Assembly (NCBI RefSeq): GCF_900115505.1
Contig: NZ_FOWQ01000011.1
Coordinates: forward strand, 1 to 64,000
DNA: 64,000 nt
Direction: 5' to 3'
Source: Geodermatophilus dictyosporus
Lineage (GTDB): Bacteria > Actinomycetota > Actinomycetes > Mycobacteriales > Geodermatophilaceae
The first letter of the stretch is position 1. Each line of letters begins with the position of its first letter. Shown piece after piece: positions 26,163 to 35,649 of this stretch. Both the position numbers and the translations under genes were made by a program. The notes below the pieces were generated by a model. It did not search any database and was not told the origin of the DNA. It saw nothing but the letters and a program-made list of their open reading frames with translations.

Positions 26163-27902
26163 ATGACCAGCGAGGCGGGCACCGAGGCGGCACCTGCGGC
26201 GGCACCGGAGGGCGGGACGGCGCCGCCGGCCGAGGACGGCGCGACGTTCGCCGACCTGGGGCTGCGACCCGAGCTCCTGGCGGCGCTGGCGCGCCTCGGC
26301 TACGAGGAGCCCACGCCGATCCAGCGCGAGGCCGTGCCGCCGATGGTCGAGGGCCGCGACCTGCTCGGCCAGGCCGCCACCGGCACCGGCAAGACGGCGG
26401 CCTACGCGCTGCCGGTGCTGCAGCGGCTGCCCGACGACCGTCCCGGCGGGGACCCGCTGGCGCTGGTCCTCGTGCCCACGCGCGAGCTGTGCATCCAGGT
26501 CTCCGAGGCGCTGCACCGCTACGGCCGCGACCTCGGCGCCCGCGTGGTGCCGGTCTACGGCGGGCAGCCGATCCCGCGGCAGCTGCGGGCGCTGGAGGCC
26601 GGCGTCGACGTCGTCGTCGCCACCCCCGGGCGGGCGCTGGACCTGTTGCAGCGCGGCAGCCTGCACCTGGGCGGCGTGGCCACCGTGGTGCTCGACGAGG
26701 CCGACGAGATGCTCGACATGGGCTTCGCCGAGGACCTCGAGGCGCTGCTCGAGGAGGTGCCCGAGGAGCGGCAGACGGTGCTGTTCAGCGCCACCATGCC
26801 GCGCCGGCTCGACGCCATGGCCCGCCGCCACCTGCGCGACCCGCTGCGCATCCAGGTGGCCCGCGAGGTGCCGGTCGAGGGCGAGGCCCCGCGGGTGCGC
26901 CAGACGGCGTTCGTCGTCGCCCGCGCGGCCAAGCCCGCGGCCCTGGGCCGGGTGCTCGACGTCGAGAGCCCGACGGCGGCCATCGTCTTCTGCCGCACCC
27001 GCGACGAGGTCGACGACCTCACCGAGACGCTCAACGGCCGCGGCTACCGCGCCGAGGCGCTGCACGGCGGGATGAGCCAGGAGCAGCGCGACCGGGTGAT
27101 GAACCGGCTGCGCGGCGGCACCGCCGAGCTCCTCGTGGCCACCGACGTCGCCGCCCGCGGCCTCGACGTCGAGCAGCTGACCCACGTCGTCAACTACGAC
27201 GTCCCGGCCGCGGCGGAGACCTACGTGCACCGCATCGGCCGGGTGGGCCGCGCCGGGCGCGAGGGCGTGGCGATCACCCTGGTCGAGCCGCGGGCGCACC
27301 GGATGCTCAAGACCATCGAGCGGGTCACCGGCGCGCCCATCCACGTCGAGCGGGTGCCCACGGTCGCCGACCTGCGCGCCCGGAGGCTCGAGCTCACCCG
27401 CGCCGCCCTGCGGGAGAGCCTGCTCGGCGACGACCTCGAGCGCTTCCGCTCCGTCGTCGACTCCCTCACCGACGAGTTCGACGTCGTCGAGGTGGCGCTG
27501 GCCGCGGTCAAGCTCGCGCACGAGGCCACCACCGGCCCGGACGACGACGAGGAGATCCCGGAGGTCACGCTGCGGCCCGAGCGCCCGCGGCGCGACGGCG
27601 ACCGGGGCGACCGCGGCGACCGGGGCCAGGGCCGGCCGCCGCGGGCCCGCTCCGCCGGCGGGGACACCGAGCGGTTGTTCATCGGCGCCGGCCGCAGCGC
27701 CGGCGTGCGCCCGGGCGACCTGGTCGGCGCGATCGCGGGGGAGACGGAGCTGCGCGGCCGCGACGTCGGCGCCATCGAGATCGCCGAGCGGTTCAGCCTG
27801 GTCGAGGTCCCGGCGGCCGCCGCCGAGGACGTGATCACGGCGCTCCGGGGGAGCACGATCAAGGGCCGGAAGGTGACCGTCCGCCGCGAGCGCCCGCGCT
27901 GA
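26163..27902 (+). CDS. deaD: DEAD-box ATP-dependent RNA helicase
   Basis: 579 residues. The Q motif (LGYEEPTPIQ), Walker A AATGTGKT (71-78), PTREL, DEAD (VLDEADEM), SAT and HRIGRVGRAGR give a full helicase core. The C terminus (about 500-579, RLFIGAGRSAGVRPGDLVGAI) is a DbpA-type RNA-binding domain, as in DeaD/CsdA, after a charged Arg/Gly/Asp linker. It is expected to remodel structured RNA in ribosome assembly or cold growth. ATG 26163 follows a short GC-rich leader; no strong ribosome site is present. Confidence 0.95.
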   Translation: MTSEAGTEAAPAAAPEGGTAPPAEDGATFADLGLRPELLAALARLGYEEPTPIQREAVPPMVEGRDLLGQAATGTGKTAAYALPVLQRLPDDRPGGDPLALVLVPTRELCIQVSEALHRYGRDLGARVVPVYGGQPIPRQLRALEAGVDVVVATPGRALDLLQRGSLHLGGVATVVLDEADEMLDMGFAEDLEALLEEVPEERQTVLFSATMPRRLDAMARRHLRDPLRIQVAREVPVEGEAPRVRQTAFVVARAAKPAALGRVLDVESPTAAIVFCRTRDEVDDLTETLNGRGYRAEALHGGMSQEQRDRVMNRLRGGTAELLVATDVAARGLDVEQLTHVVNYDVPAAAETYVHRIGRVGRAGREGVAITLVEPRAHRMLKTIERVTGAPIHVERVPTVADLRARRLELTRAALRESLLGDDLERFRSVVDSLTDEFDVVEVALAAVKLAHEATTGPDDDEEIPEVTLRPERPRRDGDRGDRGDRGQGRPPRARSAGGDTERLFIGAGRSAGVRPGDLVGAIAGETELRGRDVGAIEIAERFSLVEVPAAAAEDVITALRGSTIKGRKVTVRRERPR

Positions 27903-27938
27903 CCGGCCTCGGGCCGGCGGGGATGGGGCGGTCTGCGG

Positions 27939-27959
27939 AACGGAAGGGTCCGCTCCGTT
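27939..27959 (+). terminator. Weak hairpin after the helicase
   Basis: AACGGA (27939-27944) pairs with TCCGTT (27954-27959). The rest of the 144-base gap to the next gene holds a TTGACA at 27958-27963, but no convincing -10 at the right distance. Confidence 0.4.
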
Positions 27960-28046
27960 GACACCGCCGTTACCCGTTTGTGACGCTGACCACCTTCTCG
28001 CCCCGGAGGACGTGCTGGTCCGGGGCCCGACGGATGGGAGACGACG

Positions 28047-29000
28047 GTGGCCGATGCCCCGGACATGACCGAGGTCCTCGCCGACGCACCGACGAACTGG
28101 GGCAAGTGGGGCGACGACGACGAGGTCGGGGCGCTGAACTACCTGACCGCCGACGAGGTCCTGCGCGGCGTCCGGCACGTGCGGCAGGGGAAGGTCTTCA
28201 CCCTGCAGCGGCTGATCGGCGACCCGAAGGGCGACCCGGTCTGGCCGGGGCGCTCGCCGGCCGAGCGGACGATGATCCTCGACGAGTCCACCTGGGACTC
28301 CCCGGACGCCCCGCAGTTCCCCGGCGGCCTGCACTACGCCGACGACAAGATCAACGCGTTCCTGCAGGGCTCCACGCAGTACGACGCGCTCGGCCACGTC
28401 TGGTACGGCGGCCAGATCTGGAACGGCTACGACGCGCGCAGCACCGTCGGCGGGCTGGACCGGGCCAGCGTCGAGCCGATCGCGCGCAAGGGCGTCGTCG
28501 GCCGCGGCATCCTGCTCGACGTGGCCCGCTTCCGCGGCAAGCCCTACCTGGAGAAGGGCGAGACCTTCACGCACGAGGACCTCGTGGCCTGCGCCGAGGC
28601 CCAGGGCACCCCGATCGAGAAGCGCGACGTCCTGCTGATCCGCACCAACTTCCTGCAGCTGTTCTTCGAGCAGGGTCAGGCCTTCTACGAGGGCTTCAAC
28701 GAGCCCGGCCTGGTCTACAGCCCCGAGCTGGTGCGGTGGTTCCAGGACATGGAGATCCCCAACCTGACGACCGACACGATCGCCAACGAGGTCACCTACG
28801 ACCCCAACAACGGCACGGCGCTGCCGCTGCACTGCGCGCTGATGCGCAACCTCGGGGTGACCCTCAGCGAGATCGCCGACCTGGAGGAGCTCGCCGAGGA
28901 CTGTGCCGGAGACGGCCAGTACACCTTCCTCTACGCCGCGGCCCCGCTGAAGATCCACCAGGCGACGGGTGCCCCGGTCAACCCGCTCGCCGTCAAGTGA
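28047..29000 (+). CDS. Cyclase-family (kynurenine formamidase-like) hydrolase
   Basis: 317 residues, PF04199-type metal-dependent hydrolase. The family motif HxGTHxDxPxH appears here as GSTQYDALGH, so a ligand His is replaced by Gln, a form seen in the longer subfamily that keeps Asp and the last His. Other family blocks are NWGKWGDDDEVGALNYLT and LPLHCALMRNLGV. The product may open a lactam or ester. GTG 28047 follows GGGAGACGAC. It is 19 bases before an acyl-CoA ligase gene, so the two likely act in one degradation pathway. Confidence 0.88.
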   Translation: MADAPDMTEVLADAPTNWGKWGDDDEVGALNYLTADEVLRGVRHVRQGKVFTLQRLIGDPKGDPVWPGRSPAERTMILDESTWDSPDAPQFPGGLHYADDKINAFLQGSTQYDALGHVWYGGQIWNGYDARSTVGGLDRASVEPIARKGVVGRGILLDVARFRGKPYLEKGETFTHEDLVACAEAQGTPIEKRDVLLIRTNFLQLFFEQGQAFYEGFNEPGLVYSPELVRWFQDMEIPNLTTDTIANEVTYDPNNGTALPLHCALMRNLGVTLSEIADLEELAEDCAGDGQYTFLYAAAPLKIHQATGAPVNPLAVK

Positions 29001-29019
29001 CCGGCAGGAGGGGACGACG

Positions 29020-30678
29020 ATGAGCGTCTACACCGACCGGCCGTGGCTGTCCCTCTACGGCGAGGGCCAGCCGGCCGACATCACGCCCGAGCACGACACG
29101 CTGCTCGACGTCTTCCGCGCGTCGCTGGCGGCCGCGCCCGACACCGTGGCGATCCGCTACTTCGACGGCGCGCTCACCCTCGCCGACCTCGACGCCGCCT
29201 CCGACGCCCTCGCCGTCGCGCTCACCGGGAGCGGGTTCGCCCCGGGCGACCGGATGGGCGTCTACGTGCAGAACGACCCGGCGTTCGTCATCGGGCTGCT
29301 CGGCGCGTGGAAGGCCGGCGGCGCCGCGGTGGCGATCAACCCGATGAACAAGGCCGCCGAGCTCACCTACCTGCTCAGCGACTCCGGGGCGACGGCGCTG
29401 CTGTGCCTCGAGCAGCTCTACGAGTCGGTCGCGCGCGACGTCGTCGCCAGCGGGGAGACCAAGGTGCAGACCGTGGTCACCTGCTCGCCGCTGGACCACC
29501 AGTCCCGCGACGACGCCCGCGTGCTCGGTGACGTCGTCCGGTCGCGGCAGGAGGGCACCCTCGACCTGGCCGAGCTGCTGGAGACGCACGCCGGGCGGAC
29601 GCCGGCGCCGGTGTCGCTCTCCGGGGACGACGTGGCGATCCTGACCTACACGTCGGGGACCACCGGCCGGCCCAAGGGCGCCATGAACACCCACGCGACG
29701 ATGGTGTTCAACGCCTGCACCTACCGGGAGTGGATGCGGCTGACGCCCGACGACGTCGTCCTCGGTGTCGCGCCGCTGTTCCACATCACCGGGCTGATCG
29801 GGCACGTCGCGCTCGCGCTGCTGCTGCCCTGCCCGCTGGTGCTGGCCCACCGGTTCCACCCCGAGGTGGTGCTCGACGCCGTCCGGGAGCACCGGCCGAC
29901 GTTCACCGTCGGGGCGATCACGGTGTTCATCGCGCTGTCGGGCGTCGAGGGCGTGGGCCGGGAGGACTTCTCCTCGCTGCGCACCATCTACTCCGGCGGT
30001 GCCCCGATCGCGCCCGCGGTCACCGACGCGTTCGAGGAGCGGACCGGCCGCTACATCCACAACATCTACGGCCTGACGGAGACGAACTCGCCCTCGCACG
30101 CGGTCCCGATGGGCGTGAAGGCGCCGGTGGACCCGAACTCCGGGGCGCTGTCGGTGGGCGTGCCGGTCTACAACACCGTCGTGCGGATCCTGGGCGAGGA
30201 CGGCGAGGAGCTGCCACCGGGGGAGGTGGGGGAGATCGCCACGTCGGGTCCGCAGGTCGTGCCCGGCTACTGGGGGCGGCCGGAGGCGACGGCGGAGTCG
30301 CTGCCGGGCGGGGAGCTGCGCACCGGCGACGTCGGGTTCATGGACGAGCAGGGCTGGTTCTACCTGGTCGACCGCAAGAAGGACATGATCAACGCGGCCG
30401 GGTACAAGGTGTGGCCCCGCGAGGTCGAGGACGTCCTCTACGGCCACCCCGCGGTGCGCGAGGTCGCCGTGGTCGGGGTGCCCGACCCCTACCGCGGCGA
30501 GACGGTGAAGGCCTTCGTCTCGCTCAAGCCCGGCTCCTCGGTCACCGCCGAGGAGGTCGTCGCCTGGGCCAAGGAGCGGATGGCGGCCTACAAGTACCCG
30601 CGGTCGGTGGAGTTCGTCGACGAGCTGCCCAAGACCACCACCGGCAAGATCCTCCGCCGGGAGCTCCGCGACACGTGA
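29020..30678 (+). CDS. AMP-dependent acyl-CoA synthetase
   Basis: 552 residues. The adenylation core motifs are YTSGTTGRPKGAM (about residue 209), NIYGLTETNSPSH, YWGRPEATAESLPGGELRTGDVGFM and the catalytic Lys near the end, TTTGKILRREL. It activates a carboxylate to the CoA thioester through an acyl-AMP. The substrate cannot be read from sequence; with the cyclase-family hydrolase upstream, a ring-opened acid is a reasonable guess. ATG 29020 has GGAGGGGACGACG upstream. Confidence 0.93.
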   Translation: MSVYTDRPWLSLYGEGQPADITPEHDTLLDVFRASLAAAPDTVAIRYFDGALTLADLDAASDALAVALTGSGFAPGDRMGVYVQNDPAFVIGLLGAWKAGGAAVAINPMNKAAELTYLLSDSGATALLCLEQLYESVARDVVASGETKVQTVVTCSPLDHQSRDDARVLGDVVRSRQEGTLDLAELLETHAGRTPAPVSLSGDDVAILTYTSGTTGRPKGAMNTHATMVFNACTYREWMRLTPDDVVLGVAPLFHITGLIGHVALALLLPCPLVLAHRFHPEVVLDAVREHRPTFTVGAITVFIALSGVEGVGREDFSSLRTIYSGGAPIAPAVTDAFEERTGRYIHNIYGLTETNSPSHAVPMGVKAPVDPNSGALSVGVPVYNTVVRILGEDGEELPPGEVGEIATSGPQVVPGYWGRPEATAESLPGGELRTGDVGFMDEQGWFYLVDRKKDMINAAGYKVWPREVEDVLYGHPAVREVAVVGVPDPYRGETVKAFVSLKPGSSVTAEEVVAWAKERMAAYKYPRSVEFVDELPKTTTGKILRRELRDT

Positions 30679-30684
30679 GGAGGG

Positions 30685-30716
30685 ACCCCGCCCGCCGTCC
30701 TAGACGGGGGGCGGGG
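30685..30716. terminator. Hairpin between convergent genes
   Basis: ACCCCGCCC-CCGT pairs with ACGGGGGGCGGGGT around CCTAG, starting seven bases after the acyl-CoA synthetase stop and overlapping the last codons of the phosphatase on the other strand. Confidence 0.6.
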
Positions 30717-33324
30717 TGGCCGGGTCGTCGGGGACGACGTCGGGGACGCGGTTGGGGCCGGCGGCCGGCGGCCGCGGCCGGTCCTGGCGGTGCAGGCGCA
30801 CCGCGACCAGGGCGACGTCGTCCTCCGGCCGGCCGTCGACCAGTCGCTCGAGCACCTCGTCGAGCATCTCCTGCAGCGGCCGGCCGGCCAGCTCGCGCAG
30901 CGCCTCGCGCAGCCTGCTCATGCCCGCGTCGAGGTCGGCGTCGCGCCGCTCGATGAGGCCGTCGGTGAACAGCAGCACGGTCGCACCCCGGTCGAGGGTC
31001 ACCACCGACTCCTCGCGGGTCGCCCGGGGGTCGACGCCGAGGAGCAGGTCGCCGCGCCAGGAGGCCAGCTCGGCCACGCTGCCGTCGGGGTTGACCACCA
31101 GCGGCGGCAGGTGCCCGGCGTTGGCCCAGCGCATCCGCGTGACGCCGCGCCGCAGCTCGTCGGCGGTCTGCTCGAAGCGGGCCACCGTCGCCGTGGCCAG
31201 CACCCGGGTCTGCAGCAGGGCCATCGAGGCGTCGAGGCCCCGCAGCACCTCGCCGGGGCCGGCGTCGCTGTAGGTGGCGATGCCGCGCAGCAGCCCGCGC
31301 AGCTGGCCCATGGCCGCCGCCGCCTCGGTGTCGTGCCCGACGACGTCGCCGATCACCAGCGTCGTCGCCCCGCCCGGCTGCAGGAACGCGTCGTACCAGT
31401 CGCCGCCGACCCGCGCGGCCTCGGCGGCCGGCAGGTACCGGACGGCGATCTCGGCGTGGTCGGGCTCGGGCGGCTCGGTGAGCAGGCTGCGCTGCAGCCC
31501 CTCGGCCAGGGCCCGCTGCTGCCCGTACAGGCGGGCGTTGTCCAGCGCGAGGCCGGCCCGGTCGGCGACGTCCTGCGCGGTCGCCAGGTCCTCGTCGCGC
31601 GGGGCCCAGCCGCGCCGGAAGTACAGCGTCATCACGCCGAGCGTGCGGTCGCGGCCCCGCAGCGGGAGGCAGACCCCCGACTCGGGGGTCAGCGCGCCCA
31701 GCAGGTCGCGGGCCTCGCCCGGGGGCAGCAGGCCGCGGACGGCCTCGGCGGCCTCCATGACCGGCTCGCCGGTGAGCAGCGCCCGCATGAGCGGCGACGT
31801 GGCCGGCATCGCGTCGAGCCGGACGGCGGCGTAGCGCTCGACCAGCGCGCGGGCGGCGGGGTCGACGTGCCAGTGCCCGACGTCGCGCGGGCGGCCGTCG
31901 GGGTCGACGACGGTGACGATGCACCAGTCGGCGAGCGCGGGGACCACCAGCCGCGGCAGGTGGGCGGTCGCCGACTGGGCGTCCAGGGCGCCGGCCAGCT
32001 CCGCGCTGACCTGGGCGAGCAGCGCCAGCCGCTGGGCGCTGCGCTCGGCGCGGTCCTGCACCCGGCGGCGCTCGGTGACCTCGAGGAAGTAGACCGAGAG
32101 ACCCTCCGGGCTCGGCCAGGCACGGAGCTCGTACCAGCCGTTCAGCGGGGCCGGGTAGTGGGCGTCGAACTGCACCGGCGTCCCGGTGCGGACGGCGGCG
32201 CGGTAGCTCTCCTCGAAGATGCTGTTGATCGCGGCCGGGAACGCCGTCCACAGCACCTGGCCGAGCAGCTCGTCCCGGCTGCGCCCGAGCAGCCGCTCGG
32301 CCTCGGCGTTGACGTGGGTGAACCGCCACTCGCGGTCGAGGGAGTAGAAGCCGGCCGGCATGGCCTCGAGCACCCGCGTCACCCGCACGTCGGCGGCGCG
32401 CTCGGCGGTGGTGTCGTAGGCGGCGCCCAGCACGCGGGCCGCCGACCCGGTCTCGTCGCTCAGCGTGCGCCCGCGGGCCTGCACCCAGCGGGTCTCCCCC
32501 TCGGGCCACACGACGCGGTACTCGGCCTCGTAGTCGCCGCAGGCGGCGATGCTGGCCTGCAGGGCGTCGGTGACCCGCGGCAGGTCGTCGGGGTGCAGCC
32601 GCTCGTTGAACGCCTCGATGCTGCCGCCGAACGTCTCGGGCGTGTAGCCGAACATCTCGATCAGCCGGGCGTCCCAGGTCAGCTCGCCGGTGCGCAGGTC
32701 CCAGTCGAACGTGCCGATGCCGGCGGCGTCGATGGCCAGCCCCCACCGCAGCCGGTCGCTCTCGTAGGCGGTGGTGAGCGCGGCGAGCTCCAGCTCGGTG
32801 ACCGCGGCGTCGGCCAGCTGCCGCAGCGTGGCGACGTCGGTGTCCGACCACGGGCGCGGAGCGGGACAGACCACGCACAGCACGCCGACGGTGTGGCCCT
32901 GGGAGTCGACCAGCGGCGCGCCCAGGTAGGCGCCGACCGCGCCGGCGGTCACGGGCGCCAGGTCGCCCACCCGGGGGTCGGCCTGCGCGTCGGGGACGGC
33001 GTAGGCGGTCCGGTCGGCGGCGGCGACCGCGCAGGCCGAGGCCTCCAGCGGCGTCTCGCTGCCCACGGTGCCCGGGGGCAGGCCGACCGCGGACACGACG
33101 ACCTGGACGTCGTCGAGCAGGGAGACCTGCGCGATCGGGGCGCCGAGGAGCCGGGCGGCCAGCTCGGCGATCCGGTCGAGGGCCGCGCTGGCGTCGCGCA
33201 GCCGCAGCCGGCGGGCGGCGTCGGACCGGGTCCGGTCGGCCTGCAGGACCTCGGCGGCCGCGCGCAGGTCAGCGACCGGGCTCCCGGGGCGGGGCCGCGA
33301 CGTGTCGTCCACCGAACCTCTCAT
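30700..33324 (-). CDS. GAF-PAS-PAS-GAF-SpoIIE serine phosphatase
   Basis: 874 residues, soluble. The order is GAF (about 45-195), PAS (about 210-320, FDWDLRTGELTWDARL), PAS (about 325-425, FYSLDREWRFTHVNAEAERLLG), GAF (about 440-620) and SpoIIE PP2C (about 640-850). The phosphatase core has GGDWYDAF, VIGDVVGHD, LLFTDGLIERR and EDDVALVAV. It is a larger relative of the protein at 9148, with matching PAS, GAF and PP2C sequence, so both probably feed partner-switching pathways with different inputs. ATG 33324 starts at an unremarkable site. Confidence 0.9.
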   Translation of the reverse strand: MRGSVDDTSRPRPGSPVADLRAAAEVLQADRTRSDAARRLRLRDASAALDRIAELAARLLGAPIAQVSLLDDVQVVVSAVGLPPGTVGSETPLEASACAVAAADRTAYAVPDAQADPRVGDLAPVTAGAVGAYLGAPLVDSQGHTVGVLCVVCPAPRPWSDTDVATLRQLADAAVTELELAALTTAYESDRLRWGLAIDAAGIGTFDWDLRTGELTWDARLIEMFGYTPETFGGSIEAFNERLHPDDLPRVTDALQASIAACGDYEAEYRVVWPEGETRWVQARGRTLSDETGSAARVLGAAYDTTAERAADVRVTRVLEAMPAGFYSLDREWRFTHVNAEAERLLGRSRDELLGQVLWTAFPAAINSIFEESYRAAVRTGTPVQFDAHYPAPLNGWYELRAWPSPEGLSVYFLEVTERRRVQDRAERSAQRLALLAQVSAELAGALDAQSATAHLPRLVVPALADWCIVTVVDPDGRPRDVGHWHVDPAARALVERYAAVRLDAMPATSPLMRALLTGEPVMEAAEAVRGLLPPGEARDLLGALTPESGVCLPLRGRDRTLGVMTLYFRRGWAPRDEDLATAQDVADRAGLALDNARLYGQQRALAEGLQRSLLTEPPEPDHAEIAVRYLPAAEAARVGGDWYDAFLQPGGATTLVIGDVVGHDTEAAAAMGQLRGLLRGIATYSDAGPGEVLRGLDASMALLQTRVLATATVARFEQTADELRRGVTRMRWANAGHLPPLVVNPDGSVAELASWRGDLLLGVDPRATREESVVTLDRGATVLLFTDGLIERRDADLDAGMSRLREALRELAGRPLQEMLDEVLERLVDGRPEDDVALVAVRLHRQDRPRPPAAGPNRVPDVVPDDPATPPPV

Positions 33325-33392
33325 GTCCGGCTCGGAGCCGACTCGATGCGGCAGTCGGTCCGTCCGCTGTTCGAACGGGCCTGCCGCAGAGC

Positions 33393-33419
33393 ATCGTAGG
33401 TGACCCCGGTTGCGGCCAA
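33393..33419 (-). promoter_or_regulatory. Possible promoter of the GAF-PAS phosphatase
   Basis: On the minus strand TTGGCC (33419-33414) and TACGAT (33398-33393) are 15 bases apart, about 70 bases before the start. The spacing is short, so the call is tentative. Confidence 0.3.
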
Positions 33420-33473
33420 CAGGTCTGACCGCTCACAGTCCGCGTCCTGACGCGCGGTGACGACCGGCTGTGC

Positions 33474-34220
33474 TCAGGGCGGCGGGAGGACCAGGGTGAG
33501 CGCCGTCCCCCCGTCGTGTTCCACGTGCAACCCGGCGCGGCGCAGCAACGCCCGCACCCGCACGACGCCGTCCGGCTCGGCCGTGGTGGTGGCCAGCAGG
33601 CGGGCCACCCGCCCCTTGTGCGCCTTGTTGGCGTGGCTGACCACCGTGCGGGAGCCGTCGGGCCGCTGGCTGAGGACGTCGACGGTGACCGCGCCGGGCA
33701 CCGGGGCCAGCGCCTGGTAGCCGCCGCTGCGCAGGTCGACGACGAGCTCGCCGGTGCCGGCGAGCAGCCCGCCGAGCGCCGGCCGCCACAGGGTCCGCAG
33801 GGTCGGCAGCCCCGGCAGCTGCGCGCCGGCGGAGAGCCGGTAGGCGGGGATCGGGTCGGTCGCCCGGGCCAGCCCGAACAGTGCCGACCCGACGGCCAGC
33901 CGCCGGTCGGCCCGCGCCCGCTGCGCGCGGGTCATCGAGCGCACGTCGAGGGCGTCGTAGAGGACGCCGGTGTAGCGCTGGACCGCCGGCGTGGTGGGGC
34001 TGGTGCGCAGGGCGGCGTTGCGGCCGATCTCGGCGTCCTGGCCGGGGGACAGGCCCAGGGCCGCGCGGGCGGCGGGCGGGTCCGCGGCCAGGCCGACGAG
34101 CGCGTCGACCAGCGTCTCCCGGACCGGCGTCAGCTCGGGCGAGCCGAGCGCGGCGAGGTCGAGCGGGGCGCCGTCGCCGTCCGGGGACTTGGTCTCCGAG
34201 GGTGGCAGCAGCACGAGCAC
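33474..34220 (-). CDS. yaaA: YaaA-family peroxide-stress protein
   Basis: 248 residues, DUF328/YaaA. The start VLVLLPPSETK matches the conserved LLSPSEGK of YaaA, and the C-terminal SHANKAHKGRVARLL is the family signature. YaaA limits intracellular iron and oxidative DNA damage in E. coli; the same role is assumed. GTG 34220 is chosen because TACGCT (34234-34229, minus) lies eight bases upstream with no ribosome site, another leaderless start; a longer frame to 34319 is non-coding-like. Confidence 0.9.
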   Translation of the reverse strand: MLVLLPPSETKSPDGDGAPLDLAALGSPELTPVRETLVDALVGLAADPPAARAALGLSPGQDAEIGRNAALRTSPTTPAVQRYTGVLYDALDVRSMTRAQRARADRRLAVGSALFGLARATDPIPAYRLSAGAQLPGLPTLRTLWRPALGGLLAGTGELVVDLRSGGYQALAPVPGAVTVDVLSQRPDGSRTVVSHANKAHKGRVARLLATTTAEPDGVVRVRALLRRAGLHVEHDGGTALTLVLPPP

Positions 34221-34228
34221 GGGGACCC

Positions 34229-34234
34229 AGCGTA
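34229..34234 (-). promoter_or_regulatory. -10 element TACGCT for yaaA
   Basis: Minus-strand TACGCT eight bases before GTG 34220. Confidence 0.5.
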
Positions 34235-34283
34235 GGGATCCCGCTGCCCTCCGCCGTCCGGGGCGGGCGGACGACGCCACGTG

Positions 34284-34312
34284 TTGCCGGACGTCACCCG
34301 GTGGTGTGACAT
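34284..34312 (+). promoter_or_regulatory. Possible promoter of formaldehyde dehydrogenase
   Basis: TTGCCG (34284-34289) and TGACAT (34307-34312) with a 17-base spacer, about 105 bases before the start at 34424. Spacing is ideal; the hexamers are moderate. Confidence 0.35.
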
Positions 34313-34423
34313 GGACCACCCCGTCGGGGGGACCACGAGCGGACGGGGACCCGCGCCGACCGGCGCGGACAGGGCACGGGGGCGGGCGGCGGCCCGTCCC
34401 CGGACGAGAGTCAGGGGACGCCG

Positions 34424-35641
34424 GTGGCTGGCAACAAGGCCGTGATGTACATGGGTCCGGGCAAGGTCGAGGTGGCCGACCTCGACTACCCCGGGCTGGA
34501 GCTCAAGGAGGGGCCGGGGGTCAACCCGGCCAACGTCGGCCGCAAGACCCCCCACGGGGTCATCCTGCGGACGGTGGCCACGAACATCTGCGGCAGCGAC
34601 CAGCACATGGTGCGCGGGCGCACCACGGCGCCCGAACGCCTGGTGCTCGGCCACGAGATCACCGGCGAGATCGTCGAGAAGGGCTCCGACGTCGAGTTCC
34701 TGCAGGTCGGCGACATCGTCAGCGTGCCGTTCAACATCGCCTGCGGGCGCTGTCGCAACTGCAAGGAGGGCAAGACCGGCATCTGCCTGAACGTCAACCC
34801 CGACCGGCCGGGCTCCGCCTACGGCTACGTGGACATGGGCGGCTGGACCGGCGGCCAGGCCGAGTACGTGATGGTCCCGTACGCCGACTGGAACTGCCTG
34901 AAGTTCCCCGACCGCGACCAGGCGCTGGCCAAGATCCGCGACCTCACGATGCTGTCGGACATCTTCCCGACCGGCTACCACGGCTGCGTGACCGCCGGCG
35001 TGGGCACCGGCTCGACGGTCTACATCGCCGGGGCCGGCCCGGTCGGGCTCGCGGCCGCGGCCTCCGCCCACCTGCTCGGCGCCGCGGTCGTCATCGTGGG
35101 CGACCTCAACGCCGACCGGCTCGCCCAGGCGCGCAGCTTCGGGTGCGAGACCGTCGACGTCTCGAAGGGCGACCCCAAGGACCAGATCGCGGAGATCCTG
35201 GGCGAGCCCGAGGTGGACTGCGGCGTCGACGCCGTCGGCTTCGAGGCCCGCGGACACGGCAAGGACGCCGAGCGCGAGGCGCCGGCGACGGTGCTCAACT
35301 CGCTGATGGACATCACGCGGGCCGGCGGCGCGCTCGGCATCCCCGGCCTCTACGTGACCGGGGACCCGGGTGCGGCCGACGAGGCGGCGAAGACCGGGTC
35401 GCTGTCGATCCGGCTGGGGCTGGGCTGGGCCAAGTCGCACGCGTTCACCACCGGTCAGTGCCCGGTCATGCGCTACAACCGCCAGCTGATGATGGCGATC
35501 CTGCACGACCGGGTGCAGATCGCGAAGGCGGTCAACGCCGAGGTGATCCCGCTGGAGGACGCCCCGCGCGGCTACCAGGAGTTCGACCAGGGTGCGGCGA
35601 AGAAGTACGTGCTGAACCCGAACGGCTTGATCCCCGCTTGA
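34424..35641 (+). CDS. fdhA: Glutathione-independent formaldehyde dehydrogenase
   Basis: 405 residues, zinc medium-chain dehydrogenase close in pattern to Pseudomonas FdhA. The catalytic zinc segment is NICGSDQHMVRG with GHEITG, the structural zinc loop is CGRCRNCKEGKTGIC, and the NAD fold is IAGAGPVGLAAAASAHLLG. The long insert VDAVGFEARGHGKDA and the end YVLNPNGLIPA are typical of the formaldehyde-dismutase/FdhA subgroup. It oxidises formaldehyde to formate with tightly bound NAD and needs no thiol cofactor. GTG 34424 lies in a single-gene transcript ended by a complex hairpin. Confidence 0.93.
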   Translation: MAGNKAVMYMGPGKVEVADLDYPGLELKEGPGVNPANVGRKTPHGVILRTVATNICGSDQHMVRGRTTAPERLVLGHEITGEIVEKGSDVEFLQVGDIVSVPFNIACGRCRNCKEGKTGICLNVNPDRPGSAYGYVDMGGWTGGQAEYVMVPYADWNCLKFPDRDQALAKIRDLTMLSDIFPTGYHGCVTAGVGTGSTVYIAGAGPVGLAAAASAHLLGAAVVIVGDLNADRLAQARSFGCETVDVSKGDPKDQIAEILGEPEVDCGVDAVGFEARGHGKDAEREAPATVLNSLMDITRAGGALGIPGLYVTGDPGAADEAAKTGSLSIRLGLGWAKSHAFTTGQCPVMRYNRQLMMAILHDRVQIAKAVNAEVIPLEDAPRGYQEFDQGAAKKYVLNPNGLIPA

Positions 35642-35649
35642 GAGGACCC

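Noticed and set aside
27958-28046. Promoter from TTGACA at 27958
   Set aside because: No acceptable -10 hexamer lies 16 to 19 bases downstream.
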